Assembly: GCF_017114945.1 (NCBI RefSeq)
Contig: NZ_JABXKQ010000108.1
Coordinates: forward strand, 1 to 64,000
Origin: Nostoc sp. JL34
GTDB lineage: Bacteria; Cyanobacteriota; Cyanobacteriia; Cyanobacteriales; Nostocaceae
Direction of reading: 5' to 3'
Length of the DNA: 64,000 nt
Below, in pieces: positions 44,115-53,193 of this stretch. Below the pieces are notes generated by a model, which had not been told where the DNA came from, did not search any database, and saw nothing but the letters and a program-made list of their open reading frames with translations. The translations under genes were made by a program, and so were the position numbers. The stretch's first letter is position 1. Each line of letters begins with the position of its first letter.

Positions 44115-46220
44115 TCAGAAGATTTTACGTTCTTCTAGATGGGCAAGAATATCTGAGCGATCGCGCCACACAGTCCGCAACTTTTTGTTGGCGAACATCT
44201 GTAACTGGTCGCTAATGTGGGGCGATCCGGGTTGAGTTGCATTACCGTAGCTGGTGAGTGCCATTGCTCGGACTGGGTTAGAAAATTCAATTGCAGCTAC
44301 ATAGGAATCACCTGCAACAGCTTGGAACTGACCGTTTGCTTCGGGAGCAGAATTCACTACCCGAAAAATTCCTAGTTCCCCATCCCCACCATTGGCAGAT
44401 AAATCCACATCACCCAACCGTAGCCGAAAAACCTGGCCCCAAGGGACATCAAGTGCCCCATAAGTTTTTTCTACCTCTGCTGCTACTGCTTGCAGAGTTG
44501 CAACTGCACTTTCAGGATTAGCTAAACCGTCGGGTGTGGTGCGTGGAGAATTTTCATTCCAGGGTTTACTAAACGTCTTATCTAAGTTCATCTGTTGTAC
44601 CCAAAAGGCAAATAATACAGCCCCCCGACTATTTGCATCGGCTTGCCGATCCCACGCTTCTAAGACATTAGCTGCTTTTTGCCCCAAGTCCTGACCATAT
44701 TTGCGTGCAGCCGGAATTAAATCATCCAAAATCCGATCGGCTAGTTCCATACGGGTAGAGTGCTTATCTGCAACCATTTCATCAAAAGAGATTTTGTCAT
44801 CCTCAGCCAACATTCTTACAGAACGTTGAGAGCGGAAATCCATGAAACGAGGAGCCATGTAAGGCGGGTAATTATCTGCTTTAATGGCGGCTGGAAATGT
44901 AGTTGTCCAAGGTGGGTCATTTGTATTTTGCAACCAGCCACTCTTAGGGTCAACTATACGCGGTAAATCTTTGTAAGGATGAATTTTTGTCCACAAGGTT
45001 TTAGATGTATTGCCTGGGATTAAGCCTTGCCAGTATTTAAAATCACCAAAGGAGCGCACCGGAACTTGACCATTGAAGAGGTGCATAATATGCCCTTCTC
45101 TATCTGCATACATCACCGTAAACATTGGCAATTGCAAGCGCTGGAGTGTCTTTTCAAACTGAGCAAGGTTTTTTGCTCGTGCCATATCCCACCACTCTTG
45201 GAGTACACCTGGTCGGTCAAGACCTGCAACTCTCAGTGCCACGGTTTTACCATTTTTCTCGACGAACACAGGCCCGTGGACAGAACTTTTCACTACTAAT
45301 GGTTGCTCTTGCAAGGAGCCATCTTTCTGCTTTACCTTTAAGGAAAGAGTTTTGGAAAGGAAGTTACGAACTTTGTCATCAAAGCGATAACCATTTCCTG
45401 CCAGTGTAAGTTCATAAACATCCCAACCATCGTAGGTATTAACGGTGTGAGTCCAACCTAAGTTGTTGTTAAATGCGATCGCTAATACGGGAATACCTAC
45501 AAGCGTTGCCCCATAAGCATCAATTCCTGGTGCGGTGATTTGGGCTTCATACCACAAAAATAAATCTGACCAAGGTAGATGTGGGTTTGCTAGCAACATA
45601 GCGTTCCCATTGGCAGAATGAGTTGGTGCGATCGCCCAACCATTAGATCCTGTTTGCAACTTTTGTTTGCTCAGGTCTAATACTTGCTCAGGATTGACTA
45701 CAAAGGTGAAATTGAGTACCCGATGTAAGTGAGCCATGACATCTTCTGCCTTGACTGGTAGCACCGCCTCAACTTGATTGTCAATCAAGTCAGGATTTTG
45801 TTTTGCATAAGCATTGATCCCAGTAGCAAAAGCATCGAGATAACCACGAAAAGCTGGACTCTGTGCCTTGTACCAAGAACGAGCGCGTTCTGGTACTCCC
45901 ACAGTCTGTACCCAACGATCTGACTCTAGGTATTCCTCTCCCCAATATTCGGCCGCGCGTCCCCGTGCTTGACCATAGAGACGCAAAAGTAAATCTCCAT
46001 GACTTTGCATTTGTGCCCAACCAAAGGCATAAAATGCACTCTGGTCATCTTTGCCGTAGATATGCGGCACACCGGATGTATCCCATAATATCTCTGTGGA
46101 TTTTGTTGGTACAGCTATAGTGCGGCTTCCGATAAACAAAACCAGTATCAAACTGAGTATTAAGGGTAAAACGCGTATTGATTTTCTTTTGTAAATCCTA
46201 AGTAAACTATCAATCCTCAT
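44115..46220 (-). CDS. Penicillin acylase/AHL acylase family N-terminal nucleophile hydrolase
   Basis: 701 residues from [20 protein letters not shown]; further upstream the frame only reads through GGGCATT-type repeats. One N-terminal helix ([15 protein letters not shown]) sends it to the periplasm. The alpha subunit (residues ~30-170) holds [23 protein letters not shown]. Autocleavage is expected before Ser192 in [15 protein letters not shown], which becomes the nucleophile; the beta chain has LLANPHLPW and the oxyanion-type region [15 protein letters not shown]. Relatives include AiiC of Anabaena (AHL acylase) and PvdQ of Pseudomonas, which removes the fatty acid from the pyoverdine precursor. 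Neighbouring FAAL-NRPS genes favour a PvdQ-like job, by inference. Confidence 0.85.
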   Translation of the reverse strand: MRIDSLLRIYKRKSIRVLPLILSLILVLFIGSRTIAVPTKSTEILWDTSGVPHIYGKDDQSAFYAFGWAQMQSHGDLLLRLYGQARGRAAEYWGEEYLESDRWVQTVGVPERARSWYKAQSPAFRGYLDAFATGINAYAKQNPDLIDNQVEAVLPVKAEDVMAHLHRVLNFTFVVNPEQVLDLSKQKLQTGSNGWAIAPTHSANGNAMLLANPHLPWSDLFLWYEAQITAPGIDAYGATLVGIPVLAIAFNNNLGWTHTVNTYDGWDVYELTLAGNGYRFDDKVRNFLSKTLSLKVKQKDGSLQEQPLVVKSSVHGPVFVEKNGKTVALRVAGLDRPGVLQEWWDMARAKNLAQFEKTLQRLQLPMFTVMYADREGHIMHLFNGQVPVRSFGDFKYWQGLIPGNTSKTLWTKIHPYKDLPRIVDPKSGWLQNTNDPPWTTTFPAAIKADNYPPYMAPRFMDFRSQRSVRMLAEDDKISFDEMVADKHSTRMELADRILDDLIPAARKYGQDLGQKAANVLEAWDRQADANSRGAVLFAFWVQQMNLDKTFSKPWNENSPRTTPDGLANPESAVATLQAVAAEVEKTYGALDVPWGQVFRLRLGDVDLSANGGDGELGIFRVVNSAPEANGQFQAVAGDSYVAAIEFSNPVRAMALTSYGNATQPGSPHISDQLQMFANKKLRTVWRDRSDILAHLEERKIF

Positions 46221-46261
46221 GAACACCACCATGTACAGATGTAACGCCTGGTGACTGAAAC

Positions 46262-46392
46262 TGCTTATTGGGCATTGGGCATTGGGCATTGAAAAGAGGC
46301 AGAGGGGCGGGGTGCAGGGGGCGGAGGGGCTCTTCTCCCTTGCTCTCTGCTCCCTGCTCCCTTGCTTCTTCCCTAGTCCCCAGTCCCCTTCT
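46262..46392. repeat. Short tandem repeats before the acylase gene
   Basis: GGGCATT heptamers (46267-46290) are followed by GGGGCGG/GCAGGGG units and CTCCCTG/CTGCTCC units. This stretch accounts for the false N-terminal extension of the acylase frame. Confidence 0.75.
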
Positions 46393-46649
46393 TGGCACGC
46401 AAGTGACTTTGACAAGACAGATTTAAGTTAATCTAACAATACCACTTTGTTGAGAAACTATATCAAAGCGATAAGTGTATCTTTTATTCCTTTTAAAAAA
46501 TGGGGAAAAGGCTACACGATCATGTAATCTATATATTTATCAAGAAAGATTATCAACTCCAATGATTAAAAAGCTGTTCCATATTGAGAGTGCCCATTGA
46601 AAAAACAACTAACCAGCAGAGCGTAAGATTTTCAAGCGACGGCAGGATC

Positions 46650-47681
46650 ATGATAAAAGCAACTACAGTGTCACCTAGAGAATTGAAAAAGCCACAAATA
46701 TCAGCCTTATTTGGTCTGGTTTTGGGACTATGTATACTGTTAATTTGCTTAGTGTACAGTGTGACGCTAGGTGCAGCAGAAATACCTCTAGGTAAGGTTT
46801 TGACATCTTTTATAGCCTTTGATGGTTCTTACGATCACTTAGTTATTCAGACTGTGAGATTACCGCGATCGCTAATTGCTATCTTTGTAGGTTCAGCCCT
46901 TGCTGTATCGGGAGCATTGATGCAGGGTTTGACGCGAAATCCCTTAGCAGATCCAGGTATTTTGGGTATTGAGTCGGGAGCCGCCCTCTTTGTTGTGATC
47001 GCAATTTTTGTTTTTGGCAGTTCATCCCTAAGTATTTACGCCCTTGTGGCCTTTTTGGGTGCGGGAGTAACAGCGGTGTTCGTTTACATCCTTGGTTCTC
47101 TGGGACGGGGAGGAGCCACCCCACTAAATCTGACAGTCGCAGGAGCGGCGTTAACTGCTCTGATTTCTTCCCTCACCATCGGTATCCTCATTGTCAGTCA
47201 ACAAACACTCGAACAAGTCAGATTTTGGTTAGCTGGTTCATTATCAGGTCGAGATTTTAATTTATTCTTACAATTACTACCTTTCATCGGTATGGGATTA
47301 GTATTAGCTTTTGCCCTCGGCAGACAAATTACCACTATGAGTTTAGGTGAAGATGTCGCCAAAGGCTTAGGTCAACAGACAGCTGGGATCAAAATAATTA
47401 CCGCTATCAGCGTAGTTTTATTAGCAGGAAGTTCTGTCGCTCTTGCAGGGCCAATCGGCTTCATTGGTTTAGTCGTTCCCCATATAGTGAGATTTTACAT
47501 TAAAGCCGATTATCGTTGGATATTACCTTATTGTGCAGTTTTGGGTGCTATTTTACTCCTGGTCGCAGATATTACCGCCCGTGTATTGCTCAAACCACAG
47601 GAGTTACCTGTAGGTGTAATGACAGCAATAGTTGGCGCTCCTTTTTTTGTCTACCTGGTTAAGTCGAAGGTGAAAAAATGA
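46650..47681 (+). CDS. Siderophore ABC transporter permease, FecCD family (first)
   Basis: 343 residues from ATG 46650 ([14 protein letters not shown]), preceded by AGGA; GTG 46590 or TTG 46584 would extend it. About nine to ten membrane helices. Family signatures are [38 protein letters not shown], the coupling-loop segment around [11 protein letters not shown], and [16 protein letters not shown]. Its stop overlaps the next permease start by four bases. With its partner it forms the inner-membrane channel for ferric siderophore. Confidence 0.93.
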   Translation: MIKATTVSPRELKKPQISALFGLVLGLCILLICLVYSVTLGAAEIPLGKVLTSFIAFDGSYDHLVIQTVRLPRSLIAIFVGSALAVSGALMQGLTRNPLADPGILGIESGAALFVVIAIFVFGSSSLSIYALVAFLGAGVTAVFVYILGSLGRGGATPLNLTVAGAALTALISSLTIGILIVSQQTLEQVRFWLAGSLSGRDFNLFLQLLPFIGMGLVLAFALGRQITTMSLGEDVAKGLGQQTAGIKIITAISVVLLAGSSVALAGPIGFIGLVVPHIVRFYIKADYRWILPYCAVLGAILLLVADITARVLLKPQELPVGVMTAIVGAPFFVYLVKSKVKK

Positions 47682-48718
47682 AGGTTGATTGGCTAGTCAT
47701 TCGTTCTCCGGCGATATCTTTCCGAATTGACCGACGTGTACCAGTCATACTGCTATGTTTGGCAGTCGCGATTGTAGTGGCGATGGTGATGAATATAGGG
47801 CGGGGTGAATATCCAATCTCGCCTTTAGATATCGTGAAAACTATATTGGGTTTAGATACAGGAAACCCAGACCATCCATTCGTGATTCAGAATCTGCGTC
47901 TACCCCGCACCCTTGTAGCTTTTATGGTGGGAATGGCGCTAGCAATTTCTGGCACTATCTTCCAAGGACTGACACGCAATCCATTGGCTGACCCAGGTAT
48001 TATCGGCATCAATGCTGGGGCGAGTCTGGCGGCAGTTATAGTAATTGTGCTATTTCCTTGGGCACCAATTTACACCTTGCCTCTATCAGCCTTTGCTGGT
48101 GCTTTGCTGATGGCGATTTTAATTTACTCGCTGGCTTGGAACAATGGTAGTTCTCCAATTCTATTAATTTTAATGGGTGTTGGCTTGTCTGCGATCGCTA
48201 GTGCCATAACCAGCTTGATAATGACCTTTGGCCAAATTTCTGACGTTAGTAATGCTTTGGTTTGGTTAGCTGGGAGCGTCTACGGGCGGACTTGGGAACA
48301 AGTTTTTTCCTTGTTACCTTGGTTAATTGTTTTTGTCCCTATGGCTTTGACACTAGCAAGGCATTTGAACGCTTTAAATTTAGGAGATGATGTCGCCAAA
48401 AGTTTAGGTAGTCAGGTGGAATGGCAACGTGGTTTACTCGTGCTGGTGGGTGTAGCCTTAGCAGGTGCAGGAGTCGCCACCGCTGGAAATATTGGTTTTG
48501 TTGGTTTAGTCGCACCCCATTTAGGACGACAGTTGGTAGGTGCAACCCATGAAGGTTTGATTCCTGCTTCTGCACTTTTAGGAGGAGTGATTGTTGTGAT
48601 GGCAGACTTGTTAGGCAGAACGCTGTTTGCACCTATCGAACTTCCTTGTGGGGTAGTAACTGCTGCTGTTGGCGCTCCTTATTTTCTTTATTTATTAATT
48701 CGTAACCGCAAAAAATAA
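47678..48718 (+). CDS. Siderophore ABC transporter permease, FecCD family (second)
   Basis: 346 residues overlapping the first permease by four bases (ATGA). [39 protein letters not shown] and [19 protein letters not shown] repeat the family signatures, with [10 protein letters not shown] as the coupling region. It is probably the second half of a heterodimeric channel, fed by the FecB lipoprotein at 52198-53193 and powered by the ATPase at 48807. Confidence 0.94.
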   Translation: MKVDWLVIRSPAISFRIDRRVPVILLCLAVAIVVAMVMNIGRGEYPISPLDIVKTILGLDTGNPDHPFVIQNLRLPRTLVAFMVGMALAISGTIFQGLTRNPLADPGIIGINAGASLAAVIVIVLFPWAPIYTLPLSAFAGALLMAILIYSLAWNNGSSPILLILMGVGLSAIASAITSLIMTFGQISDVSNALVWLAGSVYGRTWEQVFSLLPWLIVFVPMALTLARHLNALNLGDDVAKSLGSQVEWQRGLLVLVGVALAGAGVATAGNIGFVGLVAPHLGRQLVGATHEGLIPASALLGGVIVVMADLLGRTLFAPIELPCGVVTAAVGAPYFLYLLIRNRKK

Positions 48719-48806
48719 GGGACTGGAGACTGGGGATTAGGGATTTGATAAAAACTTTATCAACCCAAAAATCAGGTTTTCATAAATCCAAAATCTAAAA
48801 TCTAAA
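48719..48806. repeat. Short tandem repeats between permease and ATPase genes
   Basis: GGGACTG/GGGATTA heptamers then ATCCAAA/ATCTAAA heptamers fill this 88-base spacer, as in the nifS-nifU spacer. Confidence 0.75.
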
Positions 48807-49637
48807 ATGGTTTCACTTATGAAAGGACTGTCAACCAAAAGTCTGTCTTTAGCTTACGATGGTGCGCTGATTATCCGTGACCTAAATTTGGCAATGCCCA
48901 CCGGACAAATTAGTGGTTTAGTTGGTGCTAATGGTTGTGGTAAATCAACGTTGTTACGAGGTCTGGCAAGATTGCTTAAACCCCGTGGCGGTACAGTCTA
49001 TCTTGATGGAACATCTATTTTTAATCTTTCCACCAAAGAAGTAGCACAGCAGTTAGGTATTTTGCCCCAAGGGCCAGTAGCACCAGAAGGGTTAACAGTG
49101 CAAGATTTGGTAGCACAAGGACGTTACCCTTATCAAAATTGGTTGCAGCAGTGGTCAGAAAAAGATGAAAAAATTGTGCAGCAGGCACTAGAGATTACAG
49201 ATTTGTTGGAATTGGCAAATAGAGCATTAGATACTTTATCTGGTGGACAACGACAAAGAGCTTGGATTGCAATGGCACTAGCGCAAGATACAGATATTTT
49301 ACTTTTAGATGAACCGACTACTTTTTTAGATTTGGCGCACCAGATAGAGATTTTGGATTTGTTGTATGAGTTAAATCAAACTCAGGGACGGACAATTGTG
49401 ATGGTGCTGCATGATTTAAATCAGGCGTGCCGTTATGCTGATTACTTAGTTGCAGTCAAAGATGGTCGAATTTTTGCTGCTGGGGAACCAAAGCTAGTGA
49501 TGACTCAAGAAATGGTTCAAGAAGTTTTTGGGTTGGAATGTCGGATTATTCTTGACCCAGTGGTGGAGACGCCAATGTGTGTACCGATAGGACGTAAGGG
49601 AAAAGTAAATAACAAACAAATTTACTTAAATTCCTAA
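48807..49637 (+). CDS. Siderophore ABC transporter ATP-binding protein, FecE family
   Basis: 276 residues; an ATG five codons later ([15 protein letters not shown]) is an equal choice. Walker [15 protein letters not shown] loop [28 protein letters not shown] (with the typical FecE RYPYQ), signature [17 protein letters not shown], Walker [13 protein letters not shown] and switch MVLHDLNQA are all intact. It powers the FecCD pair just upstream. The three genes form one operon. Confidence 0.95.
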   Translation: MVSLMKGLSTKSLSLAYDGALIIRDLNLAMPTGQISGLVGANGCGKSTLLRGLARLLKPRGGTVYLDGTSIFNLSTKEVAQQLGILPQGPVAPEGLTVQDLVAQGRYPYQNWLQQWSEKDEKIVQQALEITDLLELANRALDTLSGGQRQRAWIAMALAQDTDILLLDEPTTFLDLAHQIEILDLLYELNQTQGRTIVMVLHDLNQACRYADYLVAVKDGRIFAAGEPKLVMTQEMVQEVFGLECRIILDPVVETPMCVPIGRKGKVNNKQIYLNS

Positions 49638-49697
49638 TTAGATTTCTACTAAAGATATCGCTCTCATTAATCACCTAACTACAAACAATAAACAGTC

Positions 49698-51509
49698 GTG
49701 ACAACCACATCAAAATCTCCTATAGCCTCTAAAAATCCTAGAAATTCAGCCTCTCCTTTACAACGCCTGCTCAACTATGGCAACCAATATCGCCAACAAA
49801 TTTGGCAGGCAACATCATGTTCTATAATCCATACTATTTTAGACTTAGCACCACCATGGTTAATTGGTATTGCGGTAGATATTCTCGTAGAGCAGCAAAA
49901 TTCTTTCTTTTCCAAATTGGGTGTAAAAGATATATTGGGGCAATTTTTACTGCTTTCATTTATCACTATCATAATCTGGATACTAGAATCACTTTCTGAG
50001 TACGCATATAGTAGACTTTGGCGTAATTTAGCCCAAAATATTCAGAATAATTTACGCTTAGATGCCTACAATCATCTACAAGAATTAGATTCAGCTTACT
50101 TTGAAGAAAGTAGCACTGGCGGTTTGATATCAATTTTGAATGATGACGTCAACCAGTTAGAAGATTTTTTAAATTATGGAGCTAATGAGATCATCAATCT
50201 TATTACCTCACTCATCATTTTAACTAGTGGTGCATTCTTCATTTTACCCCCCTCTATAAGCTTTGCAGCAATGTTACCAATGCCATTTATTGTTTGGGGT
50301 TCCTTTACTTATCAAAAGCGTCTGGAAGATCGTTACGCTGAGGTGCGGGAAAAAGTAGGCTTTCTAAACTCTCGACTAGCAAATAATATTAGTGGTATTA
50401 CCACAATTAAAAGTTTCACAGCTGAAGATTATGAAAGTGCTAGATTGGCAGGAGATAGCGAAGCATATAGAAAAAGTAACACCAAAGCAATTAAACTTTC
50501 TGCTGCATTTGTACCCTTAATCAGAATGCTAGTTTTAGTAGGGTTCACAGCTTTATTGTTTTGGGGAGGTATGGCGACACATGCTGGGAAAATATCTATT
50601 GGAAGTTACAGTGTTTTACTCGTTTTATTACAGAGATTGTTGTGGCCTTTAGTAACATTAGGAGAAATATTTGACAAATATCAAAGGTCAATGGCTTCTA
50701 CCAAGCGTGTGATGAATTTATTAGATACTCCCATCAACATTGTTACAGGAGACAAATTTTTATTTATTGATCAAGTCCGTGGTGAAATTGACTTTAAACA
50801 AGTTACTTTTGCTTATCAAGATAGAGAGCCAGTAATTAAAAAACTATCCTTACATATCCCCGCAGGTAAAACTATTGCTATTGTTGGTTCTACAGGTTCT
50901 GGTAAAAGCACTTTAGTTAAATTATTATTGCGATTGTATGATATTTCTTCTGGGACGATCGCAATTGATGGTATTAATATCCAAAAATTAAATCTAGGTG
51001 ATTTGCGTCGCAGTATCGGCTTGGTCAGCCAAGATGTATTCTTATTTCATGGTACGATTGCTGAAAATATCGCCTATGGTACTTTTAATGCTACCGATGA
51101 ACAAATAATTGAAGCTGCAAAAATTGCCGAAGCTGATGATTTTATTCTGCGGCTACCCCAAGCTTATGAGACAATAGTTGGAGAACGGGGTCAAAAATTA
51201 TCTGGTGGACAACGCCAAAGAATTGCGATCGCTAGGGCTGTTCTAAAGAATCCACCGATTTTGATTTTAGATGAAGCTACCTCAGCGGTGGATAATGAAA
51301 CTGAAGCCGCTATTCAGCGTTCTTTGGAACGGATTACTGTAAATCGAACCACGATAGCCATAGCCCATCGTCTTTCCACTATCCGCAATGCTGATTGTAT
51401 TTATGTGATGGAATATGGAGAATTAGTTGAGTCGGGAACACATGAAAAATTGCTGGAGAAGAATAGGATTTATGCTGGCTTATGGAACGTGCAGTCAGGG
51501 ATGAAATAA
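49698..51509 (+). CDS. ABC exporter (fused membrane-ATPase half-transporter)
   Basis: 603 residues from a GTG start (MTTTSKSPIASKNPRNSAS). Six membrane helices in residues ~35-320 (IIHTILDLAPPWLIGIAVDIL, MLVLVGFTALLFWGG) precede a nucleotide-binding domain with Walker A VGSTGSGKSTLVKL, signature [16 protein letters not shown], Walker B ILILDEATSAVD and switch IAHRLS. There is no C39 peptidase domain. By position after fecCDE it may export the siderophore or take part in ferric-siderophore uptake, as YbtP/Q- and IrtA/B-type transporters do. It probably works as a homodimer. Confidence 0.92.
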   Translation: MTTTSKSPIASKNPRNSASPLQRLLNYGNQYRQQIWQATSCSIIHTILDLAPPWLIGIAVDILVEQQNSFFSKLGVKDILGQFLLLSFITIIIWILESLSEYAYSRLWRNLAQNIQNNLRLDAYNHLQELDSAYFEESSTGGLISILNDDVNQLEDFLNYGANEIINLITSLIILTSGAFFILPPSISFAAMLPMPFIVWGSFTYQKRLEDRYAEVREKVGFLNSRLANNISGITTIKSFTAEDYESARLAGDSEAYRKSNTKAIKLSAAFVPLIRMLVLVGFTALLFWGGMATHAGKISIGSYSVLLVLLQRLLWPLVTLGEIFDKYQRSMASTKRVMNLLDTPINIVTGDKFLFIDQVRGEIDFKQVTFAYQDREPVIKKLSLHIPAGKTIAIVGSTGSGKSTLVKLLLRLYDISSGTIAIDGINIQKLNLGDLRRSIGLVSQDVFLFHGTIAENIAYGTFNATDEQIIEAAKIAEADDFILRLPQAYETIVGERGQKLSGGQRQRIAIARAVLKNPPILILDEATSAVDNETEAAIQRSLERITVNRTTIAIAHRLSTIRNADCIYVMEYGELVESGTHEKLLEKNRIYAGLWNVQSGMK

Positions 51510-51823
51510 AAAGTAGGGTGTAAAAGTGATATTTATCCCCATCGCAAAAACATATACAGCAGTTCCCGCTATTGTGAGGTACGTATTTAGTGCTGAAAGG
51601 GTCTAATATCAGGTTTGGTTAAATACTTATAACATCTGTAGGTTGGATTGAGGAACGAAACCCAACGCTTAATCCTTGTTCATGTTGGGTTTCACTGCCG
51701 TTCAACCCAACCTACATTGATAAATTTTATTATAAGTAATCACCCGAACTTGATATAAGAGGAGGGAGTGTGGATGCAGAGAGACTGTACTTCATAACAG
51801 CAGGAAGTGCTGTATTACCAAAG
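51510..51823. repeat. Convergent intergenic region with nested inverted repeats
   Basis: TGTAGGTTGGATTGA (51637-51651) pairs with TTCAACCCAACCTACA (51701-51716), and inside it GAAACCCAAC pairs with GTTGGGTTTC. The double hairpin lies between two converging operons and may end both. It also resembles dispersed cyanobacterial GTAGGTTGGGTTGA repeats. No gene is present. Confidence 0.65.
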
Positions 51824-52201
51824 CTATGATTTTACAGGCGGAATTTGTGCGAAAATCGCAGACTGTAAAAGCTCAGGAAGCTGTTCCCATCCTAAAACTC
51901 CTTTACGGCTTTTGATATACAATTGCATAAATTCTAATAATGCTGCTGGGCTGTCTTCTGGGGTAAGATTGAGAAAGAGATAGGTGGCTTTGTTATGGCT
52001 TGATACAGATACAACACAGCCTTTACTACAAGCCCATAAACATCCAACAGGCTGAATTTTAATTTCATCAGAAGGGAATTGTTCGACGCATAAAGTGTTT
52101 AGTCGATCAATTAAAGTAGCACCATCGAAAGGCGGGTTTTCTGGTCGTTCTTCAGATGAACGGTGGCAAGACTTGCAGACTAATAGCGTGTGTTTGGTCA
52201 T
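51824..52201 (-). CDS. DUF1636 metal-binding protein
   Basis: 125 residues. The cysteine pattern LLVCKSCHRSS ... PVGCLWACSKGCVVSV is that of DUF1636 proteins, whose C-x2-C and GC-x3-C-x3-C could hold an Fe-S cluster or metal like thioredoxin-fold [2Fe-2S] proteins. The start overlaps the fecB stop by four bases, so it is the last gene of the receptor-fecB operon. It may help release iron or report metal status; this is inference. Confidence 0.82.
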   Translation of the reverse strand: MTKHTLLVCKSCHRSSEERPENPPFDGATLIDRLNTLCVEQFPSDEIKIQPVGCLWACSKGCVVSVSSHNKATYLFLNLTPEDSPAALLEFMQLYIKSRKGVLGWEQLPELLQSAIFAQIPPVKS

Positions 52202-53193
52202 TTGAATTCAGGGGTGTTGACGAGATATTTAAATAGATCATCAATTACTACATCAGTTCCAAGCATATTTGTCGCAGCCCATGACATAAAATCAACATAA
52301 TAAACATGATTTTCTTGAACAGCCTTAAGGGTTTTCCAAAGTGGATCTCGTTGTTTCTCTTCCAGAAATTGATTGCCACCACTTGAATAAGTTGTCACAA
52401 ATAAAATATCACCATCTGCTTTTTCTAATTCCTCTAGGGAAATAGGAAATGATCCATAGGGTGAATCCATATTTTGTGAAGCTGGACGCTGCAAAAGAGC
52501 ATCGCTAAGAATGGAGCCAATGAATGAGTTTTTGGCGTCAATTGATATTCGCTCATTACCAACATATATAAATGATACTTTTTTGTCTTGATAGCGAGTT
52601 CCTAATGCTAGTTTTAGCTGTTGTATTCGTTGATAGTAGCGTTTCCAAAGAGCTTTCTCAACCTCTTCCTTTCCTAATGCTTCAGCCACAAAACTAAAAT
52701 GATCTTCCCAGTTAGGATAATCGATTTTACCCAATACTGTAGGGGCAATTTTAGATAGTAGAGGATAAATTGGCTTGAACCAATCTACACCGACAATCAA
52801 ATCTGGCTTAAGTAGTAATGTTGCTTCTAAATTTGGTTGAGAAAGTCCGACTAGTTTTATTCCCTCTGTTTTACCTTTAACGGATGTCAGAGAGTTTTTT
52901 TCCTGGTAAACTTCGTTGGTCGTTGCGATAGGTTGAATACCGAGTGCCAGGACATTGCCTAAAGTACATGAAGATAAGGTGATAACACGCTGGGGGTTAA
53001 TGGGAACACAGGTTTCCCCCATTGTGTGCTTAACTATGCGACATTCTGCGGTTGGTTGTTTAGGTAAAGAGGATATATTTTCAGATGAGTGATGACTGCA
53101 AGCTGTAACTGTAACTACGCTAAATCCTAAGATGCCCAATAGTAGCCAGTAGGAAAGATGTCGCTTGATTGTCTCGATTATTAAAGCTGCCAC
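52198..53193 (-). CDS. Ferric-siderophore ABC transporter substrate-binding lipoprotein, FecB family
   Basis: 331 residues. The lipobox VTVTAC places the acylated cysteine at residue 32. The fold follows: PQRVITLSSCTLGNVLALGIQPIAT, LVGLSQPNLEATLLLKPDLIVG, KIAPTVL and NHVYYVDFMSWAATN. It binds ferric siderophore in the periplasm and hands it to the FecCD permeases encoded at 46650-48718 in the facing operon. It overlaps the receptor stop by 13 bases and DUF1636 by four. Confidence 0.92.
   Translation of the reverse strand: MAALIIETIKRHLSYWLLLGILGFSVVTVTACSHHSSENISSLPKQPTAECRIVKHTMGETCVPINPQRVITLSSCTLGNVLALGIQPIATTNEVYQEKNSLTSVKGKTEGIKLVGLSQPNLEATLLLKPDLIVGVDWFKPIYPLLSKIAPTVLGKIDYPNWEDHFSFVAEALGKEEVEKALWKRYYQRIQQLKLALGTRYQDKKVSFIYVGNERISIDAKNSFIGSILSDALLQRPASQNMDSPYGSFPISLEELEKADGDILFVTTYSSGGNQFLEEKQRDPLWKTLKAVQENHVYYVDFMSWAATNMLGTDVVIDDLFKYLVNTPEFK

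Noticed and set aside
49698-51509. Dedicated transporter for the GG-leader peptide
   Set aside because: It lacks the N-terminal C39 peptidase domain needed to cut a double-glycine leader, and lies 23 kb away in another functional context.
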